Both the position numbers and the translations under genes were made by a program. A stretch of 16,545 bases of DNA from Gp6-AA40 sp050742535 (GTDB lineage: Bacteria > Acidobacteriota > Vicinamibacteria > Vicinamibacterales > UBA2999). The notes below the pieces were generated by a model. It saw only the letters and a program-made list of their open reading frames with translations, was not told the origin of the DNA and made no database searches. Positions 1 through 6,756 of this stretch are shown piece by piece. The stretch is from positions 1-16,545 of the forward strand of contig JBOGIQ010000110.1 in assembly GCA_050742535.1 (NCBI GenBank). The letters are read 5' to 3'. How positions within the stretch are numbered: the stretch's first letter is position 1; the number at the start of each line of letters is the position of its first letter.

Positions 1-1
1 G

Positions 2-1342
2 GCGGGTGGACGCGGCGGCGCCGCGCTCGCCGATCTGCCCGCGTTCTGCCGCGTCGCGGCGACGCTGACGCCGACGAAGGAGTCGGACATCAAGATCGAG
101 GTCTGGCTGCCGATGGCCGGCTGGAACGGTAAGCTGCAGGCCGTCGGCAACGGCGGATGGAACGGGAACATCGACACCAACGCGCTCGCAGGAGCGGTCC
201 GCCGCGGCTACGCTGGCACCAGCACCGATACGGGCCACACCGGCGGCGCCGGGCCGTGGATGCAGAACCCGGAGAAGCTTGCCGACTGGGCCTACCGCAG
301 CGTGCATGAAACCGCCGTTGCCGCCAAGGCGCTGATCAACGCCTTCTATGGTGAAGCGCCGAAGTTCGCGTACTTCACCGGCTGCTCCGCCGGCGGCCGG
401 CAGGCGATGGTCGCGGCTCAGCGCTACCCTGCAGATTTCGACGGCATCGTCGCCGGGTCGCCCGGGCTGGACTGGACCAGCCGCGCGATCTCGGCCGTCC
501 GCGTCAATCAGGCGTTCGAGCGCGAGCCGGCGGGCAAGGTGCCGGCGGCAAAATTTGCGGCCATCAACGCCGCCGTGATGAACGCGTGCGACGCCAACGA
601 CGGCGTCAAGGACGGGGTCCTCGAGAACCCGAAGGCGTGCACGTTCGATCCGGCGGTGCTGGCCTGCAAGGGCACGCCCGACAACAGCTGCCTCACGCCG
701 GCGGAAATTCAGACCGTCCGCGCGATCTATGCCTCGCCGGCAAATCCGAAGAGCAAGCGCGAGATCGCGGGCCTTGCCGTTGGTAGCGAAGCCAACTGGA
801 CCGACCTCGGATGGAGCGGTCCGGCACGCAGCACCGGTCTCGAGCTGATGCGCTTCGTCGCCAACGATCCGCAGTGGACGATCGCGCAGTTCAACTTCGA
901 CGCCGACGTCGTGCGCGCCGAGGACAAGGCCGGCATCATGAACGCGCTCGACACGAACCTGAAGCCGTTCTTCGATCGCAGCGGCAGGTTGATCTCCTAC
1001 CACGGCTGGAACGATCCGCAGATCTCGCCGCTGAACGCCACGCAGTACTACGACCGCGTCGTCAAGGCGATGGGCGGCATGACTCGCGTGTCGAGCAACT
1101 ACCGGCTGTTCATGGTGCCGGGAATGGCGCATTGCGGCGGCGGTACCGGGACGTCGACGTTCGACATGCTCACCGCGCTGGAACAGTGGGTCGAAGGCAA
1201 GAAAGCGCCGGACTCGATTCCTGCGTCACGCGTCGAAAAGGGCGCAACGATCAGGACCCGTCCGCTCTGCGCGTACCCGCAGGTTGCGAGCTACAAAGGC
1301 TCGGGCAGCACGGACGACGCAGCGAACTTCGTCTGTAAGTGA
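2..1342 (+). CDS. Tannase/feruloyl esterase family protein (5' end cut by window)
   Basis: This secreted-type alpha/beta hydrolase of the tannase/feruloyl esterase family (PF07519) would hydrolyse the ester bond in gallate or ferulate esters. The frame is open from base 2, so the true start and any signal peptide lie left of the window; the first in-frame ATG, at 113, is internal because clear family sequence (LPAFCRVAATL) precedes it. Counting from that ATG, the nucleophile motif GCSAGG is at residues 90-95 (Ser at bases 386-388), the Asp is probably the one in YHGWND, and the His lies in MAHCGGG. The paired Cys-Ser and His-Cys fit the family's CS-D-HC motif, in which a disulfide joins the residues next to the catalytic Ser and His. 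It ends 113 bp before the convergent aldolase gene, and LigJ/LigK-like genes nearby suggest gallate as product. Substrate (tannin, feruloyl or another phenolic ester) cannot be told from sequence. Confidence 0.93.
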   Translation, partial: AGGRGGAALADLPAFCRVAATLTPTKESDIKIEVWLPMAGWNGKLQAVGNGGWNGNIDTNALAGAVRRGYAGTSTDTGHTGGAGPWMQNPEKLADWAYRSVHETAVAAKALINAFYGEAPKFAYFTGCSAGGRQAMVAAQRYPADFDGIVAGSPGLDWTSRAISAVRVNQAFEREPAGKVPAAKFAAINAAVMNACDANDGVKDGVLENPKACTFDPAVLACKGTPDNSCLTPAEIQTVRAIYASPANPKSKREIAGLAVGSEANWTDLGWSGPARSTGLELMRFVANDPQWTIAQFNFDADVVRAEDKAGIMNALDTNLKPFFDRSGRLISYHGWNDPQISPLNATQYYDRVVKAMGGMTRVSSNYRLFMVPGMAHCGGGTGTSTFDMLTALEQWVEGKKAPDSIPASRVEKGATIRTRPLCAYPQVASYKGSGSTDDAANFVCK

Positions 1343-1352
1343 GCTCGTGGAC

Positions 1353-1413
1353 GATCGTGGGGCGAGCCTTGTCAGGCTCGCCTCGCGGACCTCACAAGGT
1401 CCGCGCCACGATC
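1353..1413. repeat. Perfect three-way-junction palindromic element between convergent genes
   Basis: An outer 8-bp stem (GATCGTGG at 1353-1360 with CCACGATC at 1406-1413) encloses two perfect 9-bp hairpins. Hairpin A pairs 1361-1369 (GGCGAGCCT) with 1374-1382 around loop TGTC; hairpin B pairs 1384-1392 (CGCGGACCT) with 1397-1405 around loop CACA. Only base 1383 is unpaired at the junction. It lies between the tannase stop and the aldolase stop, so a two-way transcription end or an interspersed palindromic repeat is likely. No T-run follows on either strand, so it is not a standard intrinsic terminator. Confidence 0.85.
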
Positions 1414-1455
1414 CGAGTTACCGCGCCGTGAAGTGCGGCGGTGAACGGCTGTCGC

Positions 1456-2142
1456 TTACTCCGCCTCGTCGATCCACTGCGCCCCGAGCTCGGTGAGCTT
1501 CGTGCGGAGGCCGTAGAAGTCGAGTCCGAGCTCGCCGTTGCGCAGCCGCTGCCGCGACTTCTCTTCCTTGACGAGCCGCTCCTCGCCCAGCCGCACCACC
1601 TCGGACGCCCGGTCGCGCGGGACGATCACCACGCCGTCGACGTCGGCGACGATCACGTCGCCGGGGTTGACCAGCGCTCCGGCGGCGACGACCGGCACGT
1701 TCACTGACCCGGCGGTAGCCTTGACCGTCCCCTGAGCCGACACCGCCTTCGACCACGCGGGGAATTCCATCCTCGTCAGATCCGCGACGTCGCGCACGCC
1801 GGCGTCGATGATCAAGCCCACCACTCCGTGGGCGCGTGCCGACACGGCGAGGAGTTCGCCGAACATCCCGTCCGTCGATTCGGACATCGTCGTCACCACC
1901 AGGATGTCGCCAGGCTTGCAGACCTCGATCGCCGCATGAATCATCAGGTTGTCGCCCGGTGCGCAGAGCACGGTCACGGCACTGCCGGCGGCGCGTGCCG
2001 CCGGATAGATCGGCCGCATATACGGCCGCATCAGGCCGCTGCGCGCCTGCGCCTCGTGCACGGTGGCAACGCCGTGCTGCCCGAGCGTGCCAATGACTGT
2101 TGCGTCTGCACGGCGGATGTTACGAACGATCGTTGGCTTCAT
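1456..2142 (-). CDS. ligK: LigK-like 4-carboxy-4-hydroxy-2-oxoadipate aldolase (RraA-fold)
   Basis: The 228-aa protein belongs to the RraA-like family and most resembles class II 4-carboxy-4-hydroxy-2-oxoadipate / 4-hydroxy-4-methyl-2-oxoglutarate aldolases. These metal-dependent cytosolic enzymes cleave CHA to pyruvate and oxaloacetate, the last step of protocatechuate 4,5-cleavage and of gallate breakdown. Visible signatures are GELL (95-98), DAGVRD (113-118, with the Arg-Asp pair 117-118 expected to bind substrate and metal) and GDVIVADVDGVVIVPR (161-176). The length and the C-terminal tail LGLDFYGLR...ELGAQWID match LigK-type aldolases rather than the shorter RNase E regulator RraA. The ATG overlaps the ligJ stop by 4 bp (ATGA) and has no Shine-Dalgarno, which points to translational coupling. 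The symbol rests on recall of the family and on the ligJ neighbour. Confidence 0.9.
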   Translation of the reverse strand: MKPTIVRNIRRADATVIGTLGQHGVATVHEAQARSGLMRPYMRPIYPAARAAGSAVTVLCAPGDNLMIHAAIEVCKPGDILVVTTMSESTDGMFGELLAVSARAHGVVGLIIDAGVRDVADLTRMEFPAWSKAVSAQGTVKATAGSVNVPVVAAGALVNPGDVIVADVDGVVIVPRDRASEVVRLGEERLVKEEKSRQRLRNGELGLDFYGLRTKLTELGAQWIDEAE

Positions 2143-3164
2143 TTTTCAGTTGTCAGTCTGAATTTTGCATTGATCCTCGGATACACGCGCCGCGCGTTGC
2201 CCTCGAGGATGTTCGTGCGCGCCCGGTCGTCGATGGCCGCGGCGTCGACGTAGCGCTTCGTGTCGTCGTAATAATGGCCCGTCTGCGGATCGATACCGCG
2301 GACCGCGCCGACCATCTCCGACCCAAAGAGGATGTTCTCCGCGGGAACGACGTTCATCAGCAGGTCGATGCCGGGCTGGTGATACACGCACGTGTCGAAG
2401 AACACGTTGTCGCGAATCAGCTCGGTGAGCAGCGGCCGCTTCATGTCCTGCGCAAGCCCGCGGTAGCGCCCCCAGTGGAAGGGCACCGCCCCGCCGCCGT
2501 GCGGAATGATCATCCGCAGTCCGGGAAAATCCTTGAACAGATCGGCCTGCAGGAACTGCATGAAGGCGGTGGTGTCGGCGTTCAGGTAATGCGCCCCGGT
2601 GGCGTGAAAATTCGAATTACAGGACGCGCTGACGTGCACCATCGCGGGCACGTCGAGCTCGACGAGCTTCTCGTAGAACGGGTACCAGAAACGATCGGTC
2701 AGCGGCGGCGCCGTCCAGTGCCCGCCCGACGGGTCGGGGTTGAGGTTGCAACCGATGAACCCGAGCTCGTTGACGGAGCGCTCCAGCTCCTCGATGCAGT
2801 TGGCCAGCGGCGCACCCGGCGTCTGCGGAAGCTGGCAGACACCGACAAAATTCTCGGGGAACAGCGTGCAGACCCGGTGGATCAGATCGTTGCAGTGCCG
2901 CGTCCAGTCGAGGCTCGTCGTCGCGTCGCCGATGTGATGAGCCATCGCCGACGCGCGTGGCGAAAAGATCGTGACGTCGGTACCGCGATCGGTCTGGAAC
3001 TTCAGCTGAGGCTGAACGCTTTCGCGCAGCTGATCGTCGCTGATTGACGCCAGCGTCTTCGGCGGCGCCGCTGTCGGGTCCTTCAGCGCCGCAATCTGTT
3101 CGTCGCGAAACGCCTGGAGTTGCGTGGGCGCGGTGGTGTAGTGGCCGTGACAGTCGATGACCAA
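2139..3164 (-). CDS. ligJ: LigJ-like 4-oxalomesaconate hydratase (amidohydrolase family)
   Basis: The 341-aa protein of the Amidohydro_2 family (PF04909, COG2159 type) has the length and N-terminus (VIDCHGHYTT) of 4-oxalomesaconate hydratase. LigJ adds water to OMA to give CHA, the substrate of the neighbouring aldolase. Candidate zinc ligands are the HxH at residues 6 and 8, His177 in MVHVSAS and His222 in IIPHGGG. Near the C-terminus FGSEMVG places Glu283 where hydrolytic relatives often have Asp; from memory, an equivalent Glu is catalytic in characterised LigJ. The start is TTG at 3164, chosen because family members begin with this IDCHGH sequence; there is no Shine-Dalgarno and the upstream DNA is a purine-rich simple repeat. 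It is followed by the aldolase with a 4-bp overlap. A different amidohydrolase is the alternative, but the pairing makes LigJ very likely. Confidence 0.9.
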   Translation of the reverse strand: MVIDCHGHYTTAPTQLQAFRDEQIAALKDPTAAPPKTLASISDDQLRESVQPQLKFQTDRGTDVTIFSPRASAMAHHIGDATTSLDWTRHCNDLIHRVCTLFPENFVGVCQLPQTPGAPLANCIEELERSVNELGFIGCNLNPDPSGGHWTAPPLTDRFWYPFYEKLVELDVPAMVHVSASCNSNFHATGAHYLNADTTAFMQFLQADLFKDFPGLRMIIPHGGGAVPFHWGRYRGLAQDMKRPLLTELIRDNVFFDTCVYHQPGIDLLMNVVPAENILFGSEMVGAVRGIDPQTGHYYDDTKRYVDAAAIDDRARTNILEGNARRVYPRINAKFRLTTEK

Positions 3165-3200
3165 GTGGAAAAGTGAAAGAAGTGGAAAAGTGGAAAAGTA
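3162..3200. repeat. Purine-rich AAGTGGAA-type simple repeat at ligJ start
   Basis: The + strand reads as imperfect tandem units of AAGTGGAA and AAGTGAAAG (on the ligJ strand, CTTTTCCAC units). It covers the place where a ribosome binding site for ligJ should be and contains none. This looks like a dispersed simple-sequence spacer inserted or expanded between the 139-aa gene and ligJ. Confidence 0.6.
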
Positions 3201-3201
3201 G

Positions 3202-3223
3202 AGGACGACCTTCGGGTCGGCCT
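3202..3223. repeat. Short hairpin with TTCG tetraloop
   Basis: CGACC (3206-3210) pairs with GGTCG (3215-3219) around loop TTCG, and after one mismatch AGG (3202-3204) pairs with CCT (3221-3223). It lies between the 139-aa gene and ligJ on the minus-strand operon. No T-run follows in the minus direction, so a processing or stabilising hairpin or interspersed palindrome is more likely than a terminator. Confidence 0.55.
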
Positions 3224-3232
3224 TTCAGCATT

Positions 3233-3652
3233 TCAGTTCCGCGTAACGGTGAACTCGCCCTTGCGTCCGCCCTGAGTCCAGGTTCCGTGCAGCACACGGT
3301 AGTACGCGCCGATGTTTTCGAGTGTTCCGTCCACGCGGACAGGCACCACCTTGCCGCCGTCCTTCACCTCGGCCTCGATCTGCACCTTCCAGGACGTAAC
3401 CGGCGAATAGTCGATGGTCACCTTCTTGAACGCGCCTTCGGTTGGAGTGCCCGGATTAATCCGGCCGCTCAGCTCCTTCCCGTCCCAGTGAATGTCGAGA
3501 AGCAGCCGTGACGCGTTGTCCTTGGGCCCCCACTCGCCGCTCCACTGGCCCTTCAGCGGATGGCCGAACTGGGCAAACGTGAGCGCCGGCACTGCGAGGA
3601 CCATTACCGCCGTCAGCATCTTCCGCCTGAAGGCGGCAGCTACGGCGCCCAT
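3233..3652 (-). CDS. Small secreted protein of unknown function (139 aa)
   Basis: I do not recognise the family. The N-terminus has a basic region (FRRK), a hydrophobic stretch (LTAVMVLAVPALTFA) and a probable signal peptidase site after ALTFA, so the mature part is about 112 residues. It is rich in beta-type segments: LKGQWSGEWG, LLLDIHWDGKELSGRINPG and LHGTWTQGGRKGEFTV look like strands of a small beta-sandwich or lipocalin-like barrel. ATG at 3652 is chosen because GAGGA sits 8 nt upstream and the stop of the preceding gene overlaps it as TGATG. A second possible start, Met12 at 3619, would also leave a signal peptide. The gene lies within the leftward operon, after the 344-aa secreted protein and before ligJ. 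Confidence 0.75.
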   Translation of the reverse strand: MGAVAAAFRRKMLTAVMVLAVPALTFAQFGHPLKGQWSGEWGPKDNASRLLLDIHWDGKELSGRINPGTPTEGAFKKVTIDYSPVTSWKVQIEAEVKDGGKVVPVRVDGTLENIGAYYRVLHGTWTQGGRKGEFTVTRN

Positions 3653-4686
3653 CAACGCGTTCCTCGTCCCGGCTTCACGCCCGGCTGCGGACGCGGCCCG
3701 AAAATCGGCTGGCCCAAATCGTCGGTCAGGCGATTCAGATACTGGTTGTTCTCCTGACAGATGTATTCGGGCAGCTCGCCGGTGACGTTGAACGGAATGT
3801 CCCACGCGATTGTGAACGGCCGTGTATAGGCGCCGCGATCATTGACAGTGGCTTCGTAGTGCAGCGTCTGCTTGCTCGGACGCGTCCACCGCTCCGTCAC
3901 CTCCATCAGGTCGGTGTGCGGATGGCCGAAGTAATCGAGCCAGCTGTTTTCGTTGAATCCCTTGTTCTCGACGACCAACGTGTCCTTGTCCTGCCACCGG
4001 CCGATCGAATAACCGAGATAGGTCGGGTTCAGCTGATCGCCTTTCGGGAACTCCCGCCCGTCCATGTAGATCTCGCGCCAGATGTGCGTGGCGCCTTCGA
4101 AGATCATCAGGATGCGCTTGTGCTCCGGCAGCTGAATGATCTCCATCTGGTACGGCGTCGCCATCATGCGCGGTCCGCCGGGCGGCAGACAGTACCCCTC
4201 CGGGTCGAACTTCGATTCGTTCCGGGAGTTGTAGTCGTAGACGGCCGCCGACCACGGCATGAACGGCATCCACGGTTCTGACTTCGAGCCGCCGCGGCCG
4301 CCACCACCGCCGCCGCCTCTCGCTCCGCCACCGCCAGCCCGGCCTCGCGCGGCGGCACGCGCATCAGCGGCCGCCTGAACTTCAGGGGCCGGCGTCGTGC
4401 TGCCCGGGCCGATGACGACCCGATCAGCCATATTCGTGATGTAGGGAACGCTGTAGGTGCCCTTCTCGCCGGGCACCCGGCCGAAGTTGACGGTCCCGTC
4501 GGCGAGACGCGGCGTCGGGTCCTGCGGACCACGCCCGCGTCCCTGACCTCCACGTCCCTGTGCGGGTGCCGCCTGCGCCGCCGTGCCAGCTTGCGGCTGT
4601 TGCGGCGACGCCTGCACCCACACGGTCGGGGCAAACACTGCGGCGGCAGCCGCGCACACCAGCGCGGCACGGAGGCTGATGATCAC
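3652..4686 (-). CDS. Secreted protein of unknown function with Gly/Arg-rich linker (344 aa)
   Basis: The protein begins with a signal peptide (hydrophobic to about residue 26, cut near VQA-SPQ). A Gln/Ala/Gly/Arg-rich region (28-55) follows, then a short conserved-looking block (RLADGTVNFGRVPGEKG, 60-76), a Gly/Arg run (115-133) and a globular domain (137-330). That domain contains FEGATHIWREIYMDGREFP (196-214), YSIGRWQDKDTLVVENKGF (226-244) and WLDYFGHPH (249-257). I know this YSIGRW...LVVET.GFN pattern as a large uncharacterised family of exported proteins in Acidobacteriota and some Proteobacteria; no reaction is known to me. The start is GTG at 4686, with GGGAGG 4 nt upstream, a rather short spacer. 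It follows the DUF6152 gene by 16 bp and overlaps the next gene by one base, so all three are probably co-transcribed. Confidence 0.82.
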   Translation of the reverse strand: MIISLRAALVCAAAAAVFAPTVWVQASPQQPQAGTAAQAAPAQGRGGQGRGRGPQDPTPRLADGTVNFGRVPGEKGTYSVPYITNMADRVVIGPGSTTPAPEVQAAADARAAARGRAGGGGARGGGGGGGRGGSKSEPWMPFMPWSAAVYDYNSRNESKFDPEGYCLPPGGPRMMATPYQMEIIQLPEHKRILMIFEGATHIWREIYMDGREFPKGDQLNPTYLGYSIGRWQDKDTLVVENKGFNENSWLDYFGHPHTDLMEVTERWTRPSKQTLHYEATVNDRGAYTRPFTIAWDIPFNVTGELPEYICQENNQYLNRLTDDLGQPIFGPRPQPGVKPGRGTR

Positions 4687-4702
4687 GGAACCTCCCGGGA
4701 GC

Positions 4703-5107
4703 TTACGGTGTCTGGCCCTGGCTCGAGGCGGCGAACAAGCGCTGACCGGTCGATTCGAGCACGACCGTCCGTGCGTTGCCCGTCGGGCTGCCGTCCTTGG
4801 CGAGGCTGCCCTCGACGGTCACCTTGTCCCCGATCTTCATCGAGTTGCGCGTCCAGCCCTGGCGCATCAACCCGTTCGGGCTGCCCATCTCCATCGCCCA
4901 GTTCGTGACCTTCTTGGTCTTGTCGTCGGTAACGTCGATGTAGAAGAAGGTGTGCGGATTCATCCACTCGACCTTCGTCACCGTGCCCGACATCTTGAAC
5001 GGCTTGTTCGCGTCGAACTCCGCCGAGAACGAATGGTGCGCGACAACACGACCCGCAGACGCGAGCAGCACGGCCGCAGCCAGGACGACAACAAACTTCG
5101 TTCGCAT
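4703..5107 (-). CDS. DUF6152 family secreted protein (134 aa)
   Basis: A signal peptide (TKFVVVLAAAVLLASAGRVVA) is followed directly by AHHSFSAEFD, the N-terminal hallmark of DUF6152 proteins. The rest has the family layout: GTVTKVEWMNPHTFFYIDV, NWAMEMGSPNGLMRQGW and KIGDKVTVEGSLAKDG, suggesting a small beta-barrel resembling an OB-fold. The two His at the mature N-terminus could bind metal, but this is inference. Start ATG 5107 has GGAGGA 7 nt upstream (5115-5120); a longer frame to 5176 has no such site. It is the first gene of the leftward operon. In other genomes DUF6152 genes often sit beside exported proteins like its downstream neighbour. Function is unknown. Confidence 0.88.
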   Translation of the reverse strand: MRTKFVVVLAAAVLLASAGRVVAHHSFSAEFDANKPFKMSGTVTKVEWMNPHTFFYIDVTDDKTKKVTNWAMEMGSPNGLMRQGWTRNSMKIGDKVTVEGSLAKDGSPTGNARTVVLESTGQRLFAASSQGQTP

Positions 5108-5251
5108 CGAACAATCCTCCAGGTAGCGGGTCCGTGGCGCAGAGCCCGCCTCACTCTCCATAACCCGCGAGTACAATACTTCCGCTCGGCCGGGAGCGTT
5201 TATTCTCGCGCCCGCGTCACGACCCTGTCAACGCGTCAGCTCACGGACCTC

Positions 5252-5267
5252 GAGGGGGAGACGACTG
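5252..5267 (+). promoter_or_regulatory. Ribosome binding site and CTG start of the lipoprotein peptidase
   Basis: GAGGGGGAG (5252-5260) lies just before CTG at 5265. No in-frame ATG, GTG or TTG exists between 5163 and 5550, while the frame from this CTG encodes a complete lipoprotein signal. This makes CTG the best supported start. Confidence 0.6.
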
Positions 5268-6716
5268 TCTATCCGGGCCGCAATTGTCCTCACCACGGCG
5301 TGCATTGGCATCCTCTCCGGCTGTGCCCGGTCGTCACCGCAAACCGGCCTGGCGCGCCTCCACCCGTGCGCGACCTCCGAGGGTCCCACCGACGCCCTGT
5401 GCGGCACCCTCCAGGTCTATGAGAACCGCAAGGCGGGCACTGGCCGCCGACTCTCACTGAACATCGTCGCGCTCCCGTCGCTGGCGCCCGAGGCGGCCCC
5501 TGACCCGCTCTTCTTCCTGGCCGGAGGCCCGGGACAGGCCGCGGCGCAGATGGCGACGGAAATCCGCGAAATATTCCGCCCTGTGCTCCGCCAGCGCGAC
5601 ATCATCCTCGTGGACCAGCGCGGGACGGGGAAATCGCACCCGCTGGAATGCCGGAACGAGTCGAACTCTCTCCAGGAGCTGACCGAGTCGAACGAGGGCG
5701 CGCTCGTGCGGCTGCGCAAGTGCCTGCACGGCTATGACGCCGACGTCCGGCTCTATACGACGACCATCGCGATGGACGATCTCGACGACGTCCGCGCGCA
5801 CCTGGGATACGAACGAATCAACTTATACGGTGGCTCCTACGGCACCCGCGCCGCGCTGGTCTACGTGCGGCAGCACGGCGCACACGTCCGGTCGATGGTC
5901 CTCGACGGCGTGGCACCGACCGACATGCGCATCCCGCTCTTCGCCGCGCGAGACGCCCAGCGGGCGCTCGACAAGCTGCTGACCGACTGCGAAGCCGACG
6001 CCGCCTGCCGGGACGCACAACCCGGGCTGGCGGCGCGCGTACGCGCGCTGCTGACGCGGCTCGACCGTCCGGTCCGTGTGGAAGTCATGCATCCACGGAC
6101 AGGCATCCGCGAATCGGTGTCGATCGACGCCCGCATCGTCGCCGGAGTGCTGTTCGGCGCGCTGTATTCGCCGCTGACCGCGTCGCTCGTGCCGGCGCTG
6201 ATCGCCCGCGCCGAGCAAAACGATTTCCAGAATCTGCTGGCACTGGCGTACGCCAGCGAAGACAACGAGAACATGAGCATCGGCATGCAGCTGTCGGTGC
6301 TGTGCAGCGAGGATGCGCCGCACGTGACGCCCGAAGACGTCAAAGGCCAGAGCGAAGGCACGGTGTTCGGGGTGCATCTGCTGCGCGGCCAGCTGCAGGC
6401 GTGCGAGATGTGGCCGCGCGGCGAGGTTGACGAGTCGTATTTCGAACCCGTGACGTCGCACGTGCCGGCACTGGTGCTTTCGGGGGATCTCGATCCGGTG
6501 ACGCCGCCCGGCTGGGGCGAGGCCGTGGCGACGCATCTGAAGAATGCTCGCCACGTCACCGTGCCGGCAACCGGCCATGGCGTGATCGGCACGCCGTGCG
6601 GACAGGAGCTCATCCGCCGCTTCATCGAGAGCGGCAGCGCTGACGGTCTCGACGTCAGCTGCGTCACCCGCGTGCGGCGTCCGCCGTTCTTTCTCACGCC
6701 GAGCGGCGCTCGATGA
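5265..6716 (+). CDS. Lipoprotein alpha/beta hydrolase, TAP-like serine aminopeptidase family
   Basis: Read from CTG 5265 the protein has 483 residues and starts with a lipoprotein signal (SIRAAIVLTTACI, lipobox LSGC, Cys20). The oxyanion motif GGPG is at 87-90, then DQRGTGKS (117-124), nucleophile motif GGSYG with Ser191, a helical lid (about 220-340) and a C-terminal TAP-like part with Asp410 in SGDLDPVTPP and His438 in TGHG. This is the layout of tripeptidyl/prolyl aminopeptidase-like hydrolases (Abhydrolase_1 plus PF08386), which release residues from peptide N-termini, here at a membrane surface outside the cytoplasm. Starting at ATG 5550 would lose the signal and the GGPG loop, so that start is rejected. 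ABC exporter genes follow after 40 bp and may be co-transcribed. The substrate is unknown. Confidence 0.88.
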   Translation: MSIRAAIVLTTACIGILSGCARSSPQTGLARLHPCATSEGPTDALCGTLQVYENRKAGTGRRLSLNIVALPSLAPEAAPDPLFFLAGGPGQAAAQMATEIREIFRPVLRQRDIILVDQRGTGKSHPLECRNESNSLQELTESNEGALVRLRKCLHGYDADVRLYTTTIAMDDLDDVRAHLGYERINLYGGSYGTRAALVYVRQHGAHVRSMVLDGVAPTDMRIPLFAARDAQRALDKLLTDCEADAACRDAQPGLAARVRALLTRLDRPVRVEVMHPRTGIRESVSIDARIVAGVLFGALYSPLTASLVPALIARAEQNDFQNLLALAYASEDNENMSIGMQLSVLCSEDAPHVTPEDVKGQSEGTVFGVHLLRGQLQACEMWPRGEVDESYFEPVTSHVPALVLSGDLDPVTPPGWGEAVATHLKNARHVTVPATGHGVIGTPCGQELIRRFIESGSADGLDVSCVTRVRRPPFFLTPSGAR

Positions 6717-6756
6717 GTGCTCTGTCGTTGCGCTCCACGATCGTGTGGGGACGGAG

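Noticed and set aside
2100..3047. Long + strand open frame opposite ligJ
   Set aside because: It is the shadow of the recognisable LigJ-like gene; its protein is Arg/Val/Asp-rich with no domain, as expected for the complement of GC-rich codons.
5172..5177. TACAAT as a -10 box for the lipoprotein peptidase
   Set aside because: A good hexamer, but no acceptable -35 element lies 16-18 bp upstream and one hexamer match is weak evidence.
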